From the NCBI GenBank assembly GCA_037039925.1, contig JAXRKP010000389.1, positions 157,501-221,500 of the forward strand: 64,000 nucleotides of DNA, written 5' to 3'. Numbering within the stretch: the first letter of the stretch is position 1; each line of letters starts with the position of its first letter. Made by a program: the position numbers and the translations under genes. Positions 47,201 through 52,400 of the stretch are shown here, one piece after another. The DNA is from Doris montereyensis. Its lineage: Eukaryota > Mollusca > Gastropoda > Nudibranchia > Dorididae. A model generated the notes under the pieces. That model was given only the letters and a program-made list of their open reading frames with translations, did no database searches and had not been told where the DNA came from.

Positions 47201-48981
47201 CCAAGTCGAGACAAAACATCATCATGCCAAATCATGCTGTTATCTAATCAGGCATGACAATGTTTTGTCTCCACTCCGTAATTGATCCTTGCTCCCACCA
47301 TGATTCCCTTCTGACAGATTAGATGTGTATATATATATATTATATCATTATCTTACTATAAGGATGATTAGCTTGTCAAGAGGATGGAGAGGATTGTTAT
47401 TTTACTATGAACTTTCTTGATGGACATAGTACGGGATTTGAACTTTATTTTGGTACGAACACAGCAGTTGACCGAATGTTTACATTTGTACAGTTTGAGT
47501 ATGACACCCCTACCAATGATATATATATATATATGATTTTCTCATAGTTGTTACACTTCGATTTATGCAGCTGAAAAGAATATTGACCTAGATAAATATC
47601 ATATACACACATATATAGATCCCTAACAAATATAAAGTATTTTAATAATCAACACAATTTGTTTTGTTATATATTTCAGCACAAAAAACATTGAAAGTTT
47701 TCCTAGAAAAACGGCTTGCGCAGCCAGCGCCATGGCTGCCACACACTAGTTGGCTTGCTGACAGTCATTGCCGCAGTGGAGGCTGCCCACGCAGTGGAGG
47801 CTGCCATCACCAATCAATTGAATTCAGTTTTCACCCAAGCCAAGCCAAACTAGGAGTTCACAGACAACAAGAAAATACGCATTCTTATTATCAGCTCAAT
47901 CATACACTCTCAAAACAGACCAGCCCACATTTACACCCCTCTGGTGATGGACTTGTCCTAGTAAGATCATTCCATTTTACAATAGGGGTGACCAATAAAT
48001 GAAAGTTGTATATAAGCCTACTTCATGCATAGTACAGCTGTTAGCATCGTCAAAGGGCAAAGATAATGATGGACAAACCCCTTTAGAAATACTCAATCAT
48101 AGGCCTTTTGGACGTAAGCTTATGAACCTGAACACGTCTTTTTTCCTGTTTATTAAATGGTTAACCAATCAGAAGAGCAATTTTAAAAGAGAATCATGAG
48201 CGTAATCTAGACAGTAAGAGGGTAACAAGAAGGAGGAATATTGAGGCCTCTCTTGACACATCCTTCCTTGGCATCACGCTGAGAGGTTTGTAGCAGGCAA
48301 ACAGTAAATCCCGGGCGTAGCACTGAACGGAGTGCTGTACATTTACAAACTGGCATTTACCGGTCATAGCCTTACCAGGGTTAAAATTTCAGCCCATCAT
48401 GAAAACTGTTCCAACTCAAAACAATTGGATTGCTAGAATGCAACAATCCATCTCACATTGCAAATTGCAATTTATCTATTTGTATTGATTGTTTAGATTA
48501 CGTAACTCTACAGACTACAAATCCATCCTTCATTTTGGAGACTTCACAGCTTTGCACGGACATGGCTGTGTACAAATTCAGTTAGGGAGATCAAATAATC
48601 TAATGTGTTAAATCTATACAAAAAGAATCGGCACTATCAAAACATCCCAGTGGTACAACAACAAATGAACGATCTTTAATTCTTGGGTCCATCAAAACAT
48701 TTTTTAGTCTGATGTGATTGCTATGCTTACCTTAGTTGGCCACTACTATTGACACTGCTACCCTGTAATTTCAGGAGTTTTGAGACTGCAGAATGGGCCC
48801 GTCTTAAAAGTATCATGTTTAAACGTTTGTGAGTTACCAAATATATTCTGCAGTTTGATTAATGCAATGTTAATTAAAATTCAACGTTGAAAAAGAAAGC
48901 TTCAAAGCTTCTCCATTGATGCCGGCTATGTCAATGAGAAAGTGAAAGTCACTGAGTGATGAAACGGATGGACGTCGCCAT
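18094..48981 (-). CDS. PITRM1: PITRM1, mitochondrial presequence protease (PreP), M16C metallopeptidase
   Basis: Twenty-three coding exons in order on the - strand match presequence protease along most of its length. PreP is a mitochondrial matrix zinc peptidase that degrades cleaved presequences and other unstructured peptides, including amyloid-beta. Seen: an Arg-containing N-terminus, [16 protein letters not shown], the inverted zinc motif HILEH with TVLCGS, FFKML and TFMNA (exon 4), MYPFSSQN (exon 5), the third zinc-ligand region [10 protein letters not shown] (exon 6), [11 protein letters not shown] (exon 7), QKHETSNFG (exon 12), LTLTMRPD (exon 14), [10 protein letters not shown] (exon 16), YTGGMNATP (exon 17) and [11 protein letters not shown] (exon 23). 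About ten one-base breaks occur across the exons; most splice phases agree once these are allowed for. The last ~110 residues expected after exon 23 are not found between 13 and 18 kb. Introns are 0.3-4 kb and most carry a private tandem array. Family identity is very secure. Confidence 0.95.
18245..18345 (+). mobile_element. SINE family B head fragment
   Basis: AACCCGGTAGTCCAGAGGCA followed by B box GGGTTCGTACC matches the family B head; the body is missing. Confidence 0.6.
19062..19372 (+). mobile_element. SINE family B, full-length reference copy
   Basis: The tRNA-like head (GTAGTCCAGAGGCAATGTG, GTGGGTTCAAGTG) is followed by a C-run, CACCTAGTCCCATTGGAGAC, the core GTGCACGTTAAAGATCCCTT and the tail GTTGTGGATGCGGGTCAATC with (AAATC)n. 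The core word is frequent in molluscan SINEs in my memory; unverified. Confidence 0.75.
19500..19553 (-). CDS. PITRM1: PITRM1 exon 22
   Basis: Acceptor CTTTTTCAG, donor ATCAG|GTGAGG, 54 nt, intact. It encodes [17 protein letters not shown], the helix before the GGAYG motif. Confidence 0.85.
19725..20225. repeat. ~90-bp tandem repeat, five to six copies
   Basis: Units contain GGTACACAAAGACGAATATC and TCATGTACTTTGAACGGC. One frame stays open through three units on the - strand by chance of unit length. Confidence 0.85.
20225..20585 (+). mobile_element. SINE family D copy (tRNA-headed)
   Basis: A B box CTGGTTCAAATCCC heads a body with CTTGGGAAAGGCAATTC, CACTTGACTCAGGTGTGAAT and GGCCTGCTGGGGGATAAATG. 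A second, partial copy lies at 31565-31735. Confidence 0.55.
20612..20725 (-). CDS. PITRM1: PITRM1 exon 21 (one-base insertion)
   Basis: Acceptor CTGTGACAG, donor GCTCC|GTGAGT. It reads [19 protein letters not shown], then one base out of frame [11 protein letters not shown]. An extra C in the CCC run explains it. Confidence 0.87.
20795..21018. repeat. CT-rich low-complexity tract
   Basis: CTCTCT/CTGTCT-rich stretch just upstream (on the - strand) of PITRM1 exon 21. Confidence 0.7.
21035..21845. repeat. ~68-bp minisatellite derived partly from a SINE tail
   Basis: Twelve or so copies of a unit with CATGACAGTGCAGGGCCAAT and AAAGCCCTGTAGGAATAAAC. The second word is the family C SINE tail, and the array ends inside such a SINE. 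Confidence 0.92.
21830..21990 (-). mobile_element. SINE family C copy
   Basis: GACGAGACAAATC, AAGGAACAGACAG, TTTGGGCACCATGGAAT and CGCCGGCACCCATCGCC recur in order in other family C copies near 23.9, 26.2 and 45.0 kb. The 21.0-21.8 kb array runs directly into its tail. Confidence 0.55.
22030..22320 (+). mobile_element. SINE family A copy, near full length
   Basis: It starts with a tRNA-like head (A box TAGCTGAGCGTTTAGGC, B box GAGTTCGAATCCTAG) and goes through TTCCTTGGGAAAGACA to the tail ACGGCCTTGAAGGAACTTTA. It serves as the reference for the family. Confidence 0.8.
22975..23083 (-). CDS. PITRM1: PITRM1 exon 20
   Basis: Acceptor CACCCACCAG, donor CCTGAG|GTACAC, 109 nt, intact. It encodes [20 protein letters not shown] followed by a variable linker. 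Confidence 0.85.
23213..23528. repeat. (AG)n microsatellite interrupted by a duplicated unique segment
   Basis: AG tracts surround AGGGCGCCAACACAGCAGCT (23277), a segment also present at 22670 beside another AG tract. It is a local duplication of about 90 bp. Confidence 0.85.
23614..23773. repeat. (CA)n microsatellite abutting the PITRM1 exon 19 donor
   Basis: On the gene's strand the intron starts GTGTGTGTGT, so the donor itself is the first GT of the repeat. Confidence 0.92.
23774..23874 (-). CDS. PITRM1: PITRM1 exon 19
   Basis: Acceptor CTTCCAG, donor TCAG|GTGTGTG, 101 nt, intact. It encodes [20 protein letters not shown], then [10 protein letters not shown]. The donor runs straight into a (GT)n tract. 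Confidence 0.92.
23925..24110 (-). mobile_element. SINE family C copy
   Basis: ATAATATTGAAGTCCTATAG, TTTTGGGCACCAATGGAAT, CAAACCCAAGACCTCTGCG and CACCGCCTAGCCATGAAAA follow the family C order. Confidence 0.55.
24125..24645. repeat. 30-bp minisatellite, ~17 copies
   Basis: Units of AGGCCTTTCAGACTATATCA and TGTCTCCTTA; the 30-bp length keeps one frame open, giving a false Arg/Phe-rich ORF. Confidence 0.92.
24655..25165. repeat. ~55-60 bp C/A-rich minisatellite, nine copies
   Basis: Units have CACTCATCCACCCATCTTTC, then a C-run, CTTCTCC and an A-run. Confidence 0.9.
25185..25230. repeat. Poly-C / poly-A tract
   Basis: About 27 C followed by A9. Length is unlikely to be reliable in any assembly. 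Confidence 0.9.
25265..25414 (-). CDS. PITRM1: PITRM1 exon 18 (one-base insertion)
   Basis: Acceptor ATTTTTCAG, donor AGTCAG|GTGAGA. It reads [20 protein letters not shown] and [12 protein letters not shown], then in the next frame [16 protein letters not shown]. One extra base near the CTCC stretch explains it. Confidence 0.9.
25640..26200 (-). mobile_element. SINE family A copy with internal tandem expansion
   Basis: The tail AAGTTCCTTCAAGGCCGTTA is at 25644, the body and head are at 25921-26190, and a seven-fold 36-bp array built on the SINE word ATGGAGCCGGAGCT lies between them. Confidence 0.75.
25682..25925. repeat. 36-bp minisatellite inside a family A SINE
   Basis: Seven nearly identical units of AATGGAGCCGGAGCTCTGTT and TACTTCTTGTTTGT; the first word is SINE sequence. 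Confidence 0.93.
26200..26300 (-). mobile_element. SINE family C tail fragment
   Basis: TATATTGAAGAAGCCTCGTA, GACGAGACAAGTACAAAG and GGACAGACAGAAC match the tail half of family C. It touches the family A copy on its left. Confidence 0.5.
26647..26844 (-). CDS. PITRM1: PITRM1 exon 17
   Basis: Acceptor CTTTCCCAG, donor AACGG|GTAAAA. It encodes [20 protein letters not shown], then [20 protein letters not shown]. The 198-nt length leaves phase 2 where exon 18 needs phase 1, probably one G too many in the donor GGG. Confidence 0.93.
26925..27175. repeat. ~15-bp minisatellite
   Basis: About 17 copies of TTTCTTGTCTGTTTA and variants, in the intron upstream of PITRM1 exon 17. Confidence 0.88.
27435..27762. 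repeat. 28-bp array carrying the PITRM1 exon 16 donor
   Basis: About 12 copies. On the - strand each reads CTGCCAGGTAGTAACAAG then GTAAGCCTGT, that is the last 17 bases of exon 16 plus its 5' splice site. Confidence 0.93.
27737..27866 (-). CDS. PITRM1: PITRM1 exon 16
   Basis: Acceptor CTCTCAG, donor ACAAG|GTAAGC, 130 nt, intact. It encodes [20 protein letters not shown], then [17 protein letters not shown]. The exon 3' end and donor are copied about 12 times downstream. Confidence 0.93.
27870..27914. repeat. (GGA)n microsatellite
   Basis: Forty-odd bases of GGA right upstream (on the - strand) of the exon 16 acceptor. Confidence 0.9.
28002..28466. repeat. (GATA)n microsatellite
   Basis: About 115 tetramers with scattered variants. 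Confidence 0.95.
28597..28713 (-). CDS. PITRM1: PITRM1 exon 15
   Basis: Acceptor GTCTCACAG, donor GTTG|GTGAGA, 117 nt, intact. It encodes [20 protein letters not shown], then [16 protein letters not shown], the segment joining the two halves of PreP. Confidence 0.92.
28868..29050 (-). mobile_element. SINE family B copy, partial
   Basis: It contains AGGGAATCTTTAACGTGCAC and CATCTCCGTTGGGACTCAG in reverse family B order. Confidence 0.65.
29335..30300. repeat. 20-bp minisatellite
   Basis: About 50 copies of TGACTGTACACTATGCCTTT with frequent short deletions, in PITRM1 intron 14. Confidence 0.95.
30437..30575 (-). CDS. PITRM1: PITRM1 exon 14
   Basis: Acceptor TGCCACAG, donor AGAG|GTCAGA, 139 nt, intact. 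It encodes [20 protein letters not shown] and a charged helix ending DRKVIHER. Confidence 0.93.
30764..30777. promoter_or_regulatory. Perfect palindromic X-box motif in PITRM1 intron 13
   Basis: GTTGCCATGGCAAC is the ideal RFX dimer site. It is followed by GCCGCCATATTGG. It lies far from any ciliary gene start here and may belong to a dispersed repeat, so function is doubtful. Confidence 0.3.
31309..31445 (-). CDS. PITRM1: PITRM1 exon 13 (two one-base insertions)
   Basis: Acceptor GTTTTCAG, donor GAAG|GTAATC. It reads [18 protein letters not shown], then after an extra A in A5 [12 protein letters not shown], then after an extra C in C4 [12 protein letters not shown]. Length 137 against 135. 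Confidence 0.9.
31565..31735 (+). mobile_element. SINE family D copy, 3' part
   Basis: GATCTTGTCGGTGTGTTAGT, CTGTATGCTCCCTAGAGAGT and GGCCGGCTGGGGGATATATG match the 20.4-kb copy. Confidence 0.5.
31760..33857. repeat. 2.1-kb array carrying the PITRM1 exon 12 donor
   Basis: About 33 copies of a 58-66 bp unit in two flavours (GTGTGAAAGAGAAAAG or GTGAAATAGACAAAGAAAA) sharing GATGAATTCAATGGAAGAGC. On the - strand every unit has CCATT|GTAAGCTCTTCC, identical to the exon 12 end and donor. Confidence 0.94.
33858..33954 (-). CDS. PITRM1: PITRM1 exon 12
   Basis: Acceptor TTTCCCAG, donor CCATT|GTAAGC, 97 nt, intact. It encodes [20 protein letters not shown] and [12 protein letters not shown]. Its last five bases and donor are repeated in every unit of the 2.1-kb array that follows at once. 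Confidence 0.92.
34215..34655. other. No gene recognised (PITRM1 intron 11)
   Basis: Unique AT-rich intron sequence between exon 12 and the 21-bp array. Confidence 0.4.
34660..35092. repeat. 21-bp minisatellite, ~20 copies
   Basis: Units of AATGATGGTAACACACTCGTA in PITRM1 intron 11, starting ~40 bp after exon 11. Unit length a multiple of three leaves false ORFs in all - strand frames. Confidence 0.94.
35133..35246 (-). CDS. PITRM1: PITRM1 exon 11
   Basis: Acceptor TTATCCAG, donor TAGA|GTGAGT, 114 nt, intact. It encodes [20 protein letters not shown], an acidic run, then [10 protein letters not shown]. Confidence 0.9.
35698..35825 (-). CDS. PITRM1: PITRM1 exon 10 (one-base deletion)
   Basis: Acceptor CCCAACAG, donor CAGG|GTGAGT. 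It reads ITDISEAF, shifts at a T run, then reads [20 protein letters not shown] (128 nt against 129 expected). Confidence 0.9.
35826..36575. other. No gene recognised (PITRM1 intron 9)
   Basis: AT-rich unique intron sequence; no repeat or coding signal seen. Confidence 0.4.
36580..36855 (-). mobile_element. SINE family A copy
   Basis: Complete from the tail TTTCTTGAAGGCCAGTATGG to the reversed head CTAACCGCTCGGCCACC. Confidence 0.75.
36935..37023 (-). CDS. PITRM1: PITRM1 exon 9
   Basis: Acceptor TTTGTCAG, donor CTGA|GTGAGT, 89 nt. It reads [20 protein letters not shown] and TVSVNFLLS, the strand opening the second M16 lobe. Entry in phase 0 disagrees with exon 8, so one base is off at that junction or a small exon was missed. 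Confidence 0.85.
37135..37330. repeat. ~30-bp imperfect tandem repeat
   Basis: Six diverged units of TAATGCTAAATTGAAACAAA with TTTTAATA. Confidence 0.8.
37476..37597 (-). CDS. PITRM1: PITRM1 exon 8
   Basis: Acceptor TTATTTCAG, donor GCCA|GTAAGT, 122 nt, intact. It encodes [16 protein letters not shown] followed by a linker rich in Lys and Pro. Its exit phase (1) does not match exon 9 (0). Confidence 0.9.
37725..39200. repeat. 26-bp minisatellite, ~55 copies
   Basis: Units of ATGCATTTATAAGAATGGAT followed by AGTACT in PITRM1 intron 7. Confidence 0.95.
39498..39595 (-). mobile_element. SINE family E head (tRNA-like, truncated)
   Basis: Read on the - strand, GTCGGTAGCTCAGTTGTTAG is an A box and CCAGGGTTCGAGTTGG a B box, about 45 bp apart. 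No acceptor stem pairs, so it is a tRNA-derived SINE head rather than a tRNA gene. Confidence 0.5.
39767..39928 (-). CDS. PITRM1: PITRM1 exon 7 (one-base insertion)
   Basis: Acceptor TTTTTTCAG, donor CCAA|GTAAGA. It reads [20 protein letters not shown]; then, one base out of frame, [20 protein letters not shown]. An extra base in the AGCTATTCC stretch explains the shift (162 nt against 161). Confidence 0.92.
40078..40775 (-). mobile_element. SINE family A copy split by ~340 bp
   Basis: The tail half (to the ATCACCCCCTAGATAC stretch, ~40200) and the head half (from CCAGTCTGTCACAGG, ~40575, to CACTAGACCGTTGGTGTC) are collinear parts of one diverged element. The 40205-40555 stretch between them is unrelated and may be a later insertion. 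Confidence 0.5.
40998..41094 (-). CDS. PITRM1: PITRM1 exon 6, third zinc-ligand region
   Basis: Acceptor TTTTTTCAG, donor TTTTT|GTGAGT, 97 nt, intact. It encodes [10 protein letters not shown] and [15 protein letters not shown]; the Glu of NEMKG is the distal zinc ligand in PreP. Confidence 0.93.
41307..41420 (-). CDS. PITRM1: PITRM1 exon 5 (one-base deletion)
   Basis: Acceptor TTTGTCAG, donor TTCAG|GTGGGC. It reads [16 protein letters not shown], then [11 protein letters not shown], and then meets a stop at a C4 run. One more C restores REIDF and the phase-2 exit; length 114 against an expected 115. Confidence 0.88.
41515..41735 (-). mobile_element. SINE family B copy
   Basis: It runs from ACCCGTATCCACAACTAAGG through AAGGGATCCTTAACAGG to the reversed head TTGCCTCTGAACCACAGTG. 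Confidence 0.65.
42066..42238 (-). CDS. PITRM1: PITRM1 exon 4, catalytic HILEH
   Basis: Acceptor GCTCACAG, donor ACAG|GTACGA, 173 nt, frame-consistent with exons 3 and 5. It carries [13 protein letters not shown] and [17 protein letters not shown]; the two His and the Glu of HILEH are the zinc and catalytic residues. Its 5' end is odd: DSTGV is duplicated in frame and the Pro that usually precedes HILEH is absent. The canonical 5' end ([11 protein letters not shown]) exists only in the array directly upstream. Confidence 0.92.
42245..43395. repeat. ~82-bp array carrying the PITRM1 exon 4 acceptor and exon start
   Basis: About 13 copies. On the - strand each holds TTTGTCTGGTTTTGCCCCACAG-like acceptor sequence (shortened: GGTTTTGCCCCACAG) followed by CGTCACCTTTAAAACGACAC and CAATGGACAGCA, encoding [11 protein letters not shown], the conserved PreP peptide before HILEH. 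Confidence 0.93.
43425..44215 (+). mobile_element. Dispersed repeat F, longest copy, ending in (TA)n
   Basis: It contains ATTATTAGATCGAATCAGTG, TTCTAATGACCGGAAATCG, TTAAGAACCTAAAGCAGG and GAAATATGGTGATCG. The same words in order occur at 62.5-62.85 kb and, reversed, at 55.6-55.95 kb. It ends in GTTAGAGAAAGTCGGC and a 45-bp (TA)n tract. Confidence 0.6.
44168..44212. repeat. (TA)n microsatellite
   Basis: Follows the 3' end of dispersed repeat F. Confidence 0.9.
44393..44690 (-). mobile_element. SINE family A copy
   Basis: It runs from TTCCTTCAAGGCCCTTTGCG to the reversed head ACTAAGCCATCGACC. Diverged in the middle. Confidence 0.65.
44745..44980 (+). mobile_element. LINE 3'-end remnant
   Basis: An open stretch reads [17 protein letters not shown], then [20 protein letters not shown]. 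The D-R-x-x-W-R pattern with a short basic tail is typical of the C-terminus of non-LTR retrotransposon ORFs. No 5' part is present. It abuts a head-to-head SINE pair. Confidence 0.45.
44975..45285. mobile_element. Head-to-head pair of family C SINEs (palindrome)
   Basis: The left arm (minus copy, 44975-45115) and the right arm (plus copy, 45130-45285) are inverted versions of the same element. Both include TACAAATAATAGACAG-like and CCATGAAAAGAA words, and their tRNA-like heads face each other near 45120. Confidence 0.65.
45370..45476 (-). CDS. PITRM1: PITRM1 exon 3
   Basis: Acceptor TTTCTCAG, donor TTCAG|GTGATT, 107 nt, phase 0 to 2, intact. It encodes [17 protein letters not shown], then [16 protein letters not shown], the strand before the catalytic helix. 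Confidence 0.9.
45477..46130. other. No gene recognised (PITRM1 intron 2)
   Basis: AT-rich unique intron; no repeat family recognised. Confidence 0.4.
46165..46259 (-). CDS. PITRM1: PITRM1 exon 2
   Basis: Acceptor TTTCTTTCAG, donor AAAAG|GTAGGA. The 3' half reads [18 protein letters not shown], matching the start of mature PreP. The 5' half makes sense in the neighbouring frame ([15 protein letters not shown]), so one base appears to be missing near 46200-46215. Confidence 0.8.
46393..46668 (-). mobile_element. SINE family A copy
   Basis: It runs from AAGTTCCTTCAAGGCCACCA through TAATAATCACCTCCTGGACA to TTAACCACTCAGTCACTG. It lies in PITRM1 intron 1. Confidence 0.75.
47171..47308. mobile_element. 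Foldback element / long inverted repeat in PITRM1 intron 1
   Basis: Two ~58-bp arms, starting GGAAATCATGG and ending CCATGATTCCC, pair with few mismatches around a ~22-bp loop. The best inner part is GAGACAAAACAT..TGCC against its complement. It could be a small MITE or form an RNA hairpin on either strand. Confidence 0.65.
47310..48950. other. PITRM1 intron 1, no gene recognised
   Basis: AT-rich, no tandem array. A 112-codon + strand ORF at 47664-48002 has no recognisable domain and poor start context. Confidence 0.4.
48953..48981 (-). CDS. PITRM1: PITRM1 exon 1, start codon and presequence
   Basis: ATG at 48981 opens MATSIRFIT and reaches a weak donor CA|GTGACT in phase 2. Joined to exon 2 in that phase it continues [13 protein letters not shown], an Arg/Ser-rich stretch typical of a mitochondrial presequence. 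The choice rests on composition and position opposite EFHB, not on homology. Confidence 0.45.
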
Positions 48982-49376
48982 CTTTAGCGGAAATGTTTTT
49001 ATGTCGTTGAAATAGAATATATAAGTTGATTCATACAACAGAAGGTTTGTGTATTAGATTTGCCTTATTGATTATATTTTTTCATTTAAAAATAACAAAA
49101 TGATTGTAATAATTTTAGAGTGAGACAATACTTCTCATTTTTTTGTACCATTGATTGTAGTTTGCATTTACATTTGTCCAATAAACATTTTTCTAAAGAA
49201 ACGAGTAACGTAGTAATAGCCACAGCCAACCGTTGCTAGGAAATAGTCAACATCTAAGATGGAGGTTCTTCGAGATTAGTGTTCTTTCTCTGATTTAGAG
49301 TTTTGGAAGTTTTATAATTTCAGCAAACATAAAAGTTCAGCACTGACAAGTTGTTAGATTCTAGTTAAGATACAAA
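48982..49376. promoter_or_regulatory. Shared divergent promoter region of PITRM1 and EFHB
   Basis: The two start codons face away from each other across 395 bp that hold no coding sequence. The region is AT-rich and lacks tandem arrays and recognisable mobile elements, unlike most of the window. An X-box-like site lies at 49232-49244. Transcription starts are not known. Confidence 0.5.
49232..49244 (+). promoter_or_regulatory. X-box-like (RFX) site upstream of EFHB
   Basis: GTTGCTAGGAAAT has one good RFX half-site (GTTGCT), a one-base spacer and a second half-site differing from RRNRAC in the last base. It lies about 135 bp before the EFHB ATG, the usual range for X-boxes of ciliary genes. 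Weak match; inference from position. Confidence 0.3.
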
Positions 49377-49463
49377 ATGGCAACTCTTACAAAATTGCCT
49401 GATATTCAAGGGAAAAGTATATACGCTGGAAAATATAAAGATCGAACACCACATTTCCTCGCC
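49377..49463 (+). CDS. EFHB: EFHB exon 1
   Basis: ATG in context ACAAAATGG opens MATLTKLPDIQGKSIYAGKY and ends phase 0 at GCC|GTAAGT (29 codons). Taken as the start because it is the first ATG in frame and the divergent PITRM1 gene lies close upstream. Confidence 0.85.
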
Positions 49464-52400
49464 GTAAGTTGTTACTTTTAAAACATTTAAATATTGAACA
49501 CATACTGTCTCTGAAGGAAGATCTTGCCATATAAATAGTTGCCATAGAATTAAGATATGAAAATAATGTTTAATCTAGTAGATCAAAGCTCTTCCGTGAT
49601 TCCTAAATCTAGTTCTTGGATCCATTTCAAGTTTTCTTTACAAACTCAAACAATGCACCAGACAGACAAGACAATTTGACAAATACACAGTACACAGCTT
49701 ACAAGATATGAAGATATGTGACAAATCTAGATACACACATTCTACTTTAATTCCTTTTAATTTTCTAACTTAGACACTGCATTATTATGCTTTTCTGGAA
49801 CTAGGAAATAGGAATAGAATCAGAAATTCACGTTAAAATATGTTGATTTTTCATATTTTATTTTTTACTGTAACTTAGATCTAGGCAAGTTTTGACTTTT
49901 TTTAAACACTGAGACTGAAGAAGAGAATTGTTGGATTAGACTAATTCAGTGACAAAAATGATATGTGATGAATGACACATTAGTGTCTTATGTAATCTTT
50001 AGCAAAAATATATTGGATTTAAAAGGATCTTTAATTATTATCTAATATCTTGATTGTCTGTATGTGATTCCTGTCTTCTTGACCTTTCTTTAACTTTTTC
50101 ATTATCTTCAGATATTTTCAGTGCCATTGATTATAAAAAATTTTATAATGACTTTTGATAAAGAAAAGTACTCAGAGGCTTTAATCAGGAGCAATGCTCA
50201 TTCTGTCTACAGGCTGGTAAACTTACGTCATCTGGGGATACCACAAAACAATGCTTGCGGCCTACAAATGATAGGGTAAGAATGTCTATTTGATTATGAA
50301 TTTCCTTTTAATTATATCAATATAAAGTGAAATTGAGGAATAGGATAGTATATTTTTTATTTTGCTGAAAAAAGATTATACCTTCTCTATAGTTTTGTGA
50401 AGACAAAAATAATTATGTTTTTTTGTTATGTAACTAACCACATCATCAAATTTGAAGACAGAAAATATGCCGACATGAAGTATGCATGAAATCAACCATA
50501 CTGGTCCATTTTACACAAAATTTTGTACAAAATTTGAGTCCACTTTCTTTTGTGGTTGTTTTTTCTGTTTTTTTATTATCTTAGTCAAGAGAAACTTTTA
50601 TTTTATTTTTTTTAGCCCTCTTTGTGTGAACAATGAAAGAAGAGCAATTTTTATTTTCCTTGTCTACAGCCTCCATCTGCAGATGTCATTCGAAAATTTA
50701 GGGCAACAGTACGGCCTGATGCCGGTCAAATGCGAGTTTTTTATGGCCGAGCAAATGACCCGCATAGACAATGGGCTGCCGAGATGTGTCATGGCGTTAA
50801 TACCCAACCTTCTTCCAGTTCAAAGGAAGCTGTCAATCCACCTCCAAAGACAACTTTCCAGCAAAGGATTATAGACAGGTAAGATAAGCCAGATATATAT
50901 ATGAGGGGGAAAATTATTTTGTTACAGTTTTAACTGTGCCTGTAGATAAATATCACTAGTTTAAATAATAAACTCTTTGTTTCAATGGAATGTGCAATTG
51001 ATGCAATTTATAATCTCTGATTTAAAATTTGTGATTTTCTTATCGGGAAACACGAGAAATCCCTGGAACAGAATTTTTTCTATATATTTTTCCCCCTCTA
51101 AACGGGAAAGGTCTCCAGTTAATCGGGACAATTTTTCATGTAGTTTTTCGTTGATTATCATCACCATTTATCCCACCATTATTTATATTTATTCCAACAT
51201 TTACTTGTTATCCAAAGTTGGCCAATGTGTGAGCAAAGCATCAATCACTACCCCTACTTTAGTGCTATATGGGTTATACATTACATCATAATGTACTCAA
51301 TGTCATAAGTACAGTTTGCAATGATATAAGTCCAGGTGTGAAATCAAGCGGCCCTTGCTCATCTACCTAACAATACAGTGCGATGTTGATATGAGGTGGC
51401 GTTTAAAAAGCAAATCATGCACTGGTGTAGCCTTTCATTCCCCGTTTATCCTGGCAATCACAAGGGTGGACTCCCAAGGAGATAATTAAACGATTGGAGA
51501 GGTTCCACTGTGTATACCAATTAGTTTTCTCAACACCTATTTGAGCCTCTATATAAAAGTCGTCATATGTAAATTTTAAAAGATTAAAAAAGGGAAAGCA
51601 AATCTAAAAGAACCTTGAACAAAAATTATGAGCTTTTTTTTTCTTCTTCTATAAGTATTTTGAGTTTGGTTTTATATGCAGTTTTGTGTTATTTAATGTT
51701 ATGTGTTACTAAAATAGTTTTCTCTATTTGTTAAATTTGTTTGATGTGGGTTGGGTTGGGGGTTTTTTTTTCACTTTAGGCTGTTTAATTATATTTTTTA
51801 TGAAAAACAAACAAAGGATTTTCATAAACCTTCATAGTTTATATTTCTCTCGAACCCTATATATATATATATTTCCTGTAGGAAAGAAAGACATTATCAG
51901 AGCCACATCGCCGCACCTTTAGGGAAGTCACATGATCAGAAGCCTGGTCTACCCAATGGCATTGACAAAGCAAAATTTATCTTTGGCATTCCAACCCAAC
52001 TTGGTGAGTCCATTTATATCAATTTATTTTTTAGATTCAGTGATTCTGATCTTTCGATCATTTTTATCACTTTCTAGATGAAAAATGGGTTCAACTTGCA
52101 TGGTGAAAACTTAACCAGAGTAAAGACTCCTTCTCTAATAAATTGTTTAAACTTTATTATTACAGTACTTCCGATATAAAAAAAGATTTGCTAACAAAGT
52201 GACACTAAAAATCTACAAGGTCATAAATTCGGTGTAGACTACCAGGATGGGTTTTTTGGGTAGCGATAAGCACATGTGCCAAGGTAGGCTTGAGATCTAG
52301 TACTTTGTCCAATTAGAGATAAGCAGAAAGCTTGGCCGTCTTAGGAGGAGCATGTGAAGTCTATGTGAGGAATGTCACTAACGTTTTAATGATCGTCTGG

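Noticed and set aside
47664..48002. 112-codon ORF on the + strand in PITRM1 intron 1
   Set aside because: No recognisable domain, AT-rich surroundings, no splice or promoter support. It could be chance.
18094..48981. PITRM1 as a pseudogene
   Set aside because: Breaks are one-base, mostly at homopolymers, with intact splice sites. Unrelated EFHB and PLAC exons show the same. Not excluded, but less likely.
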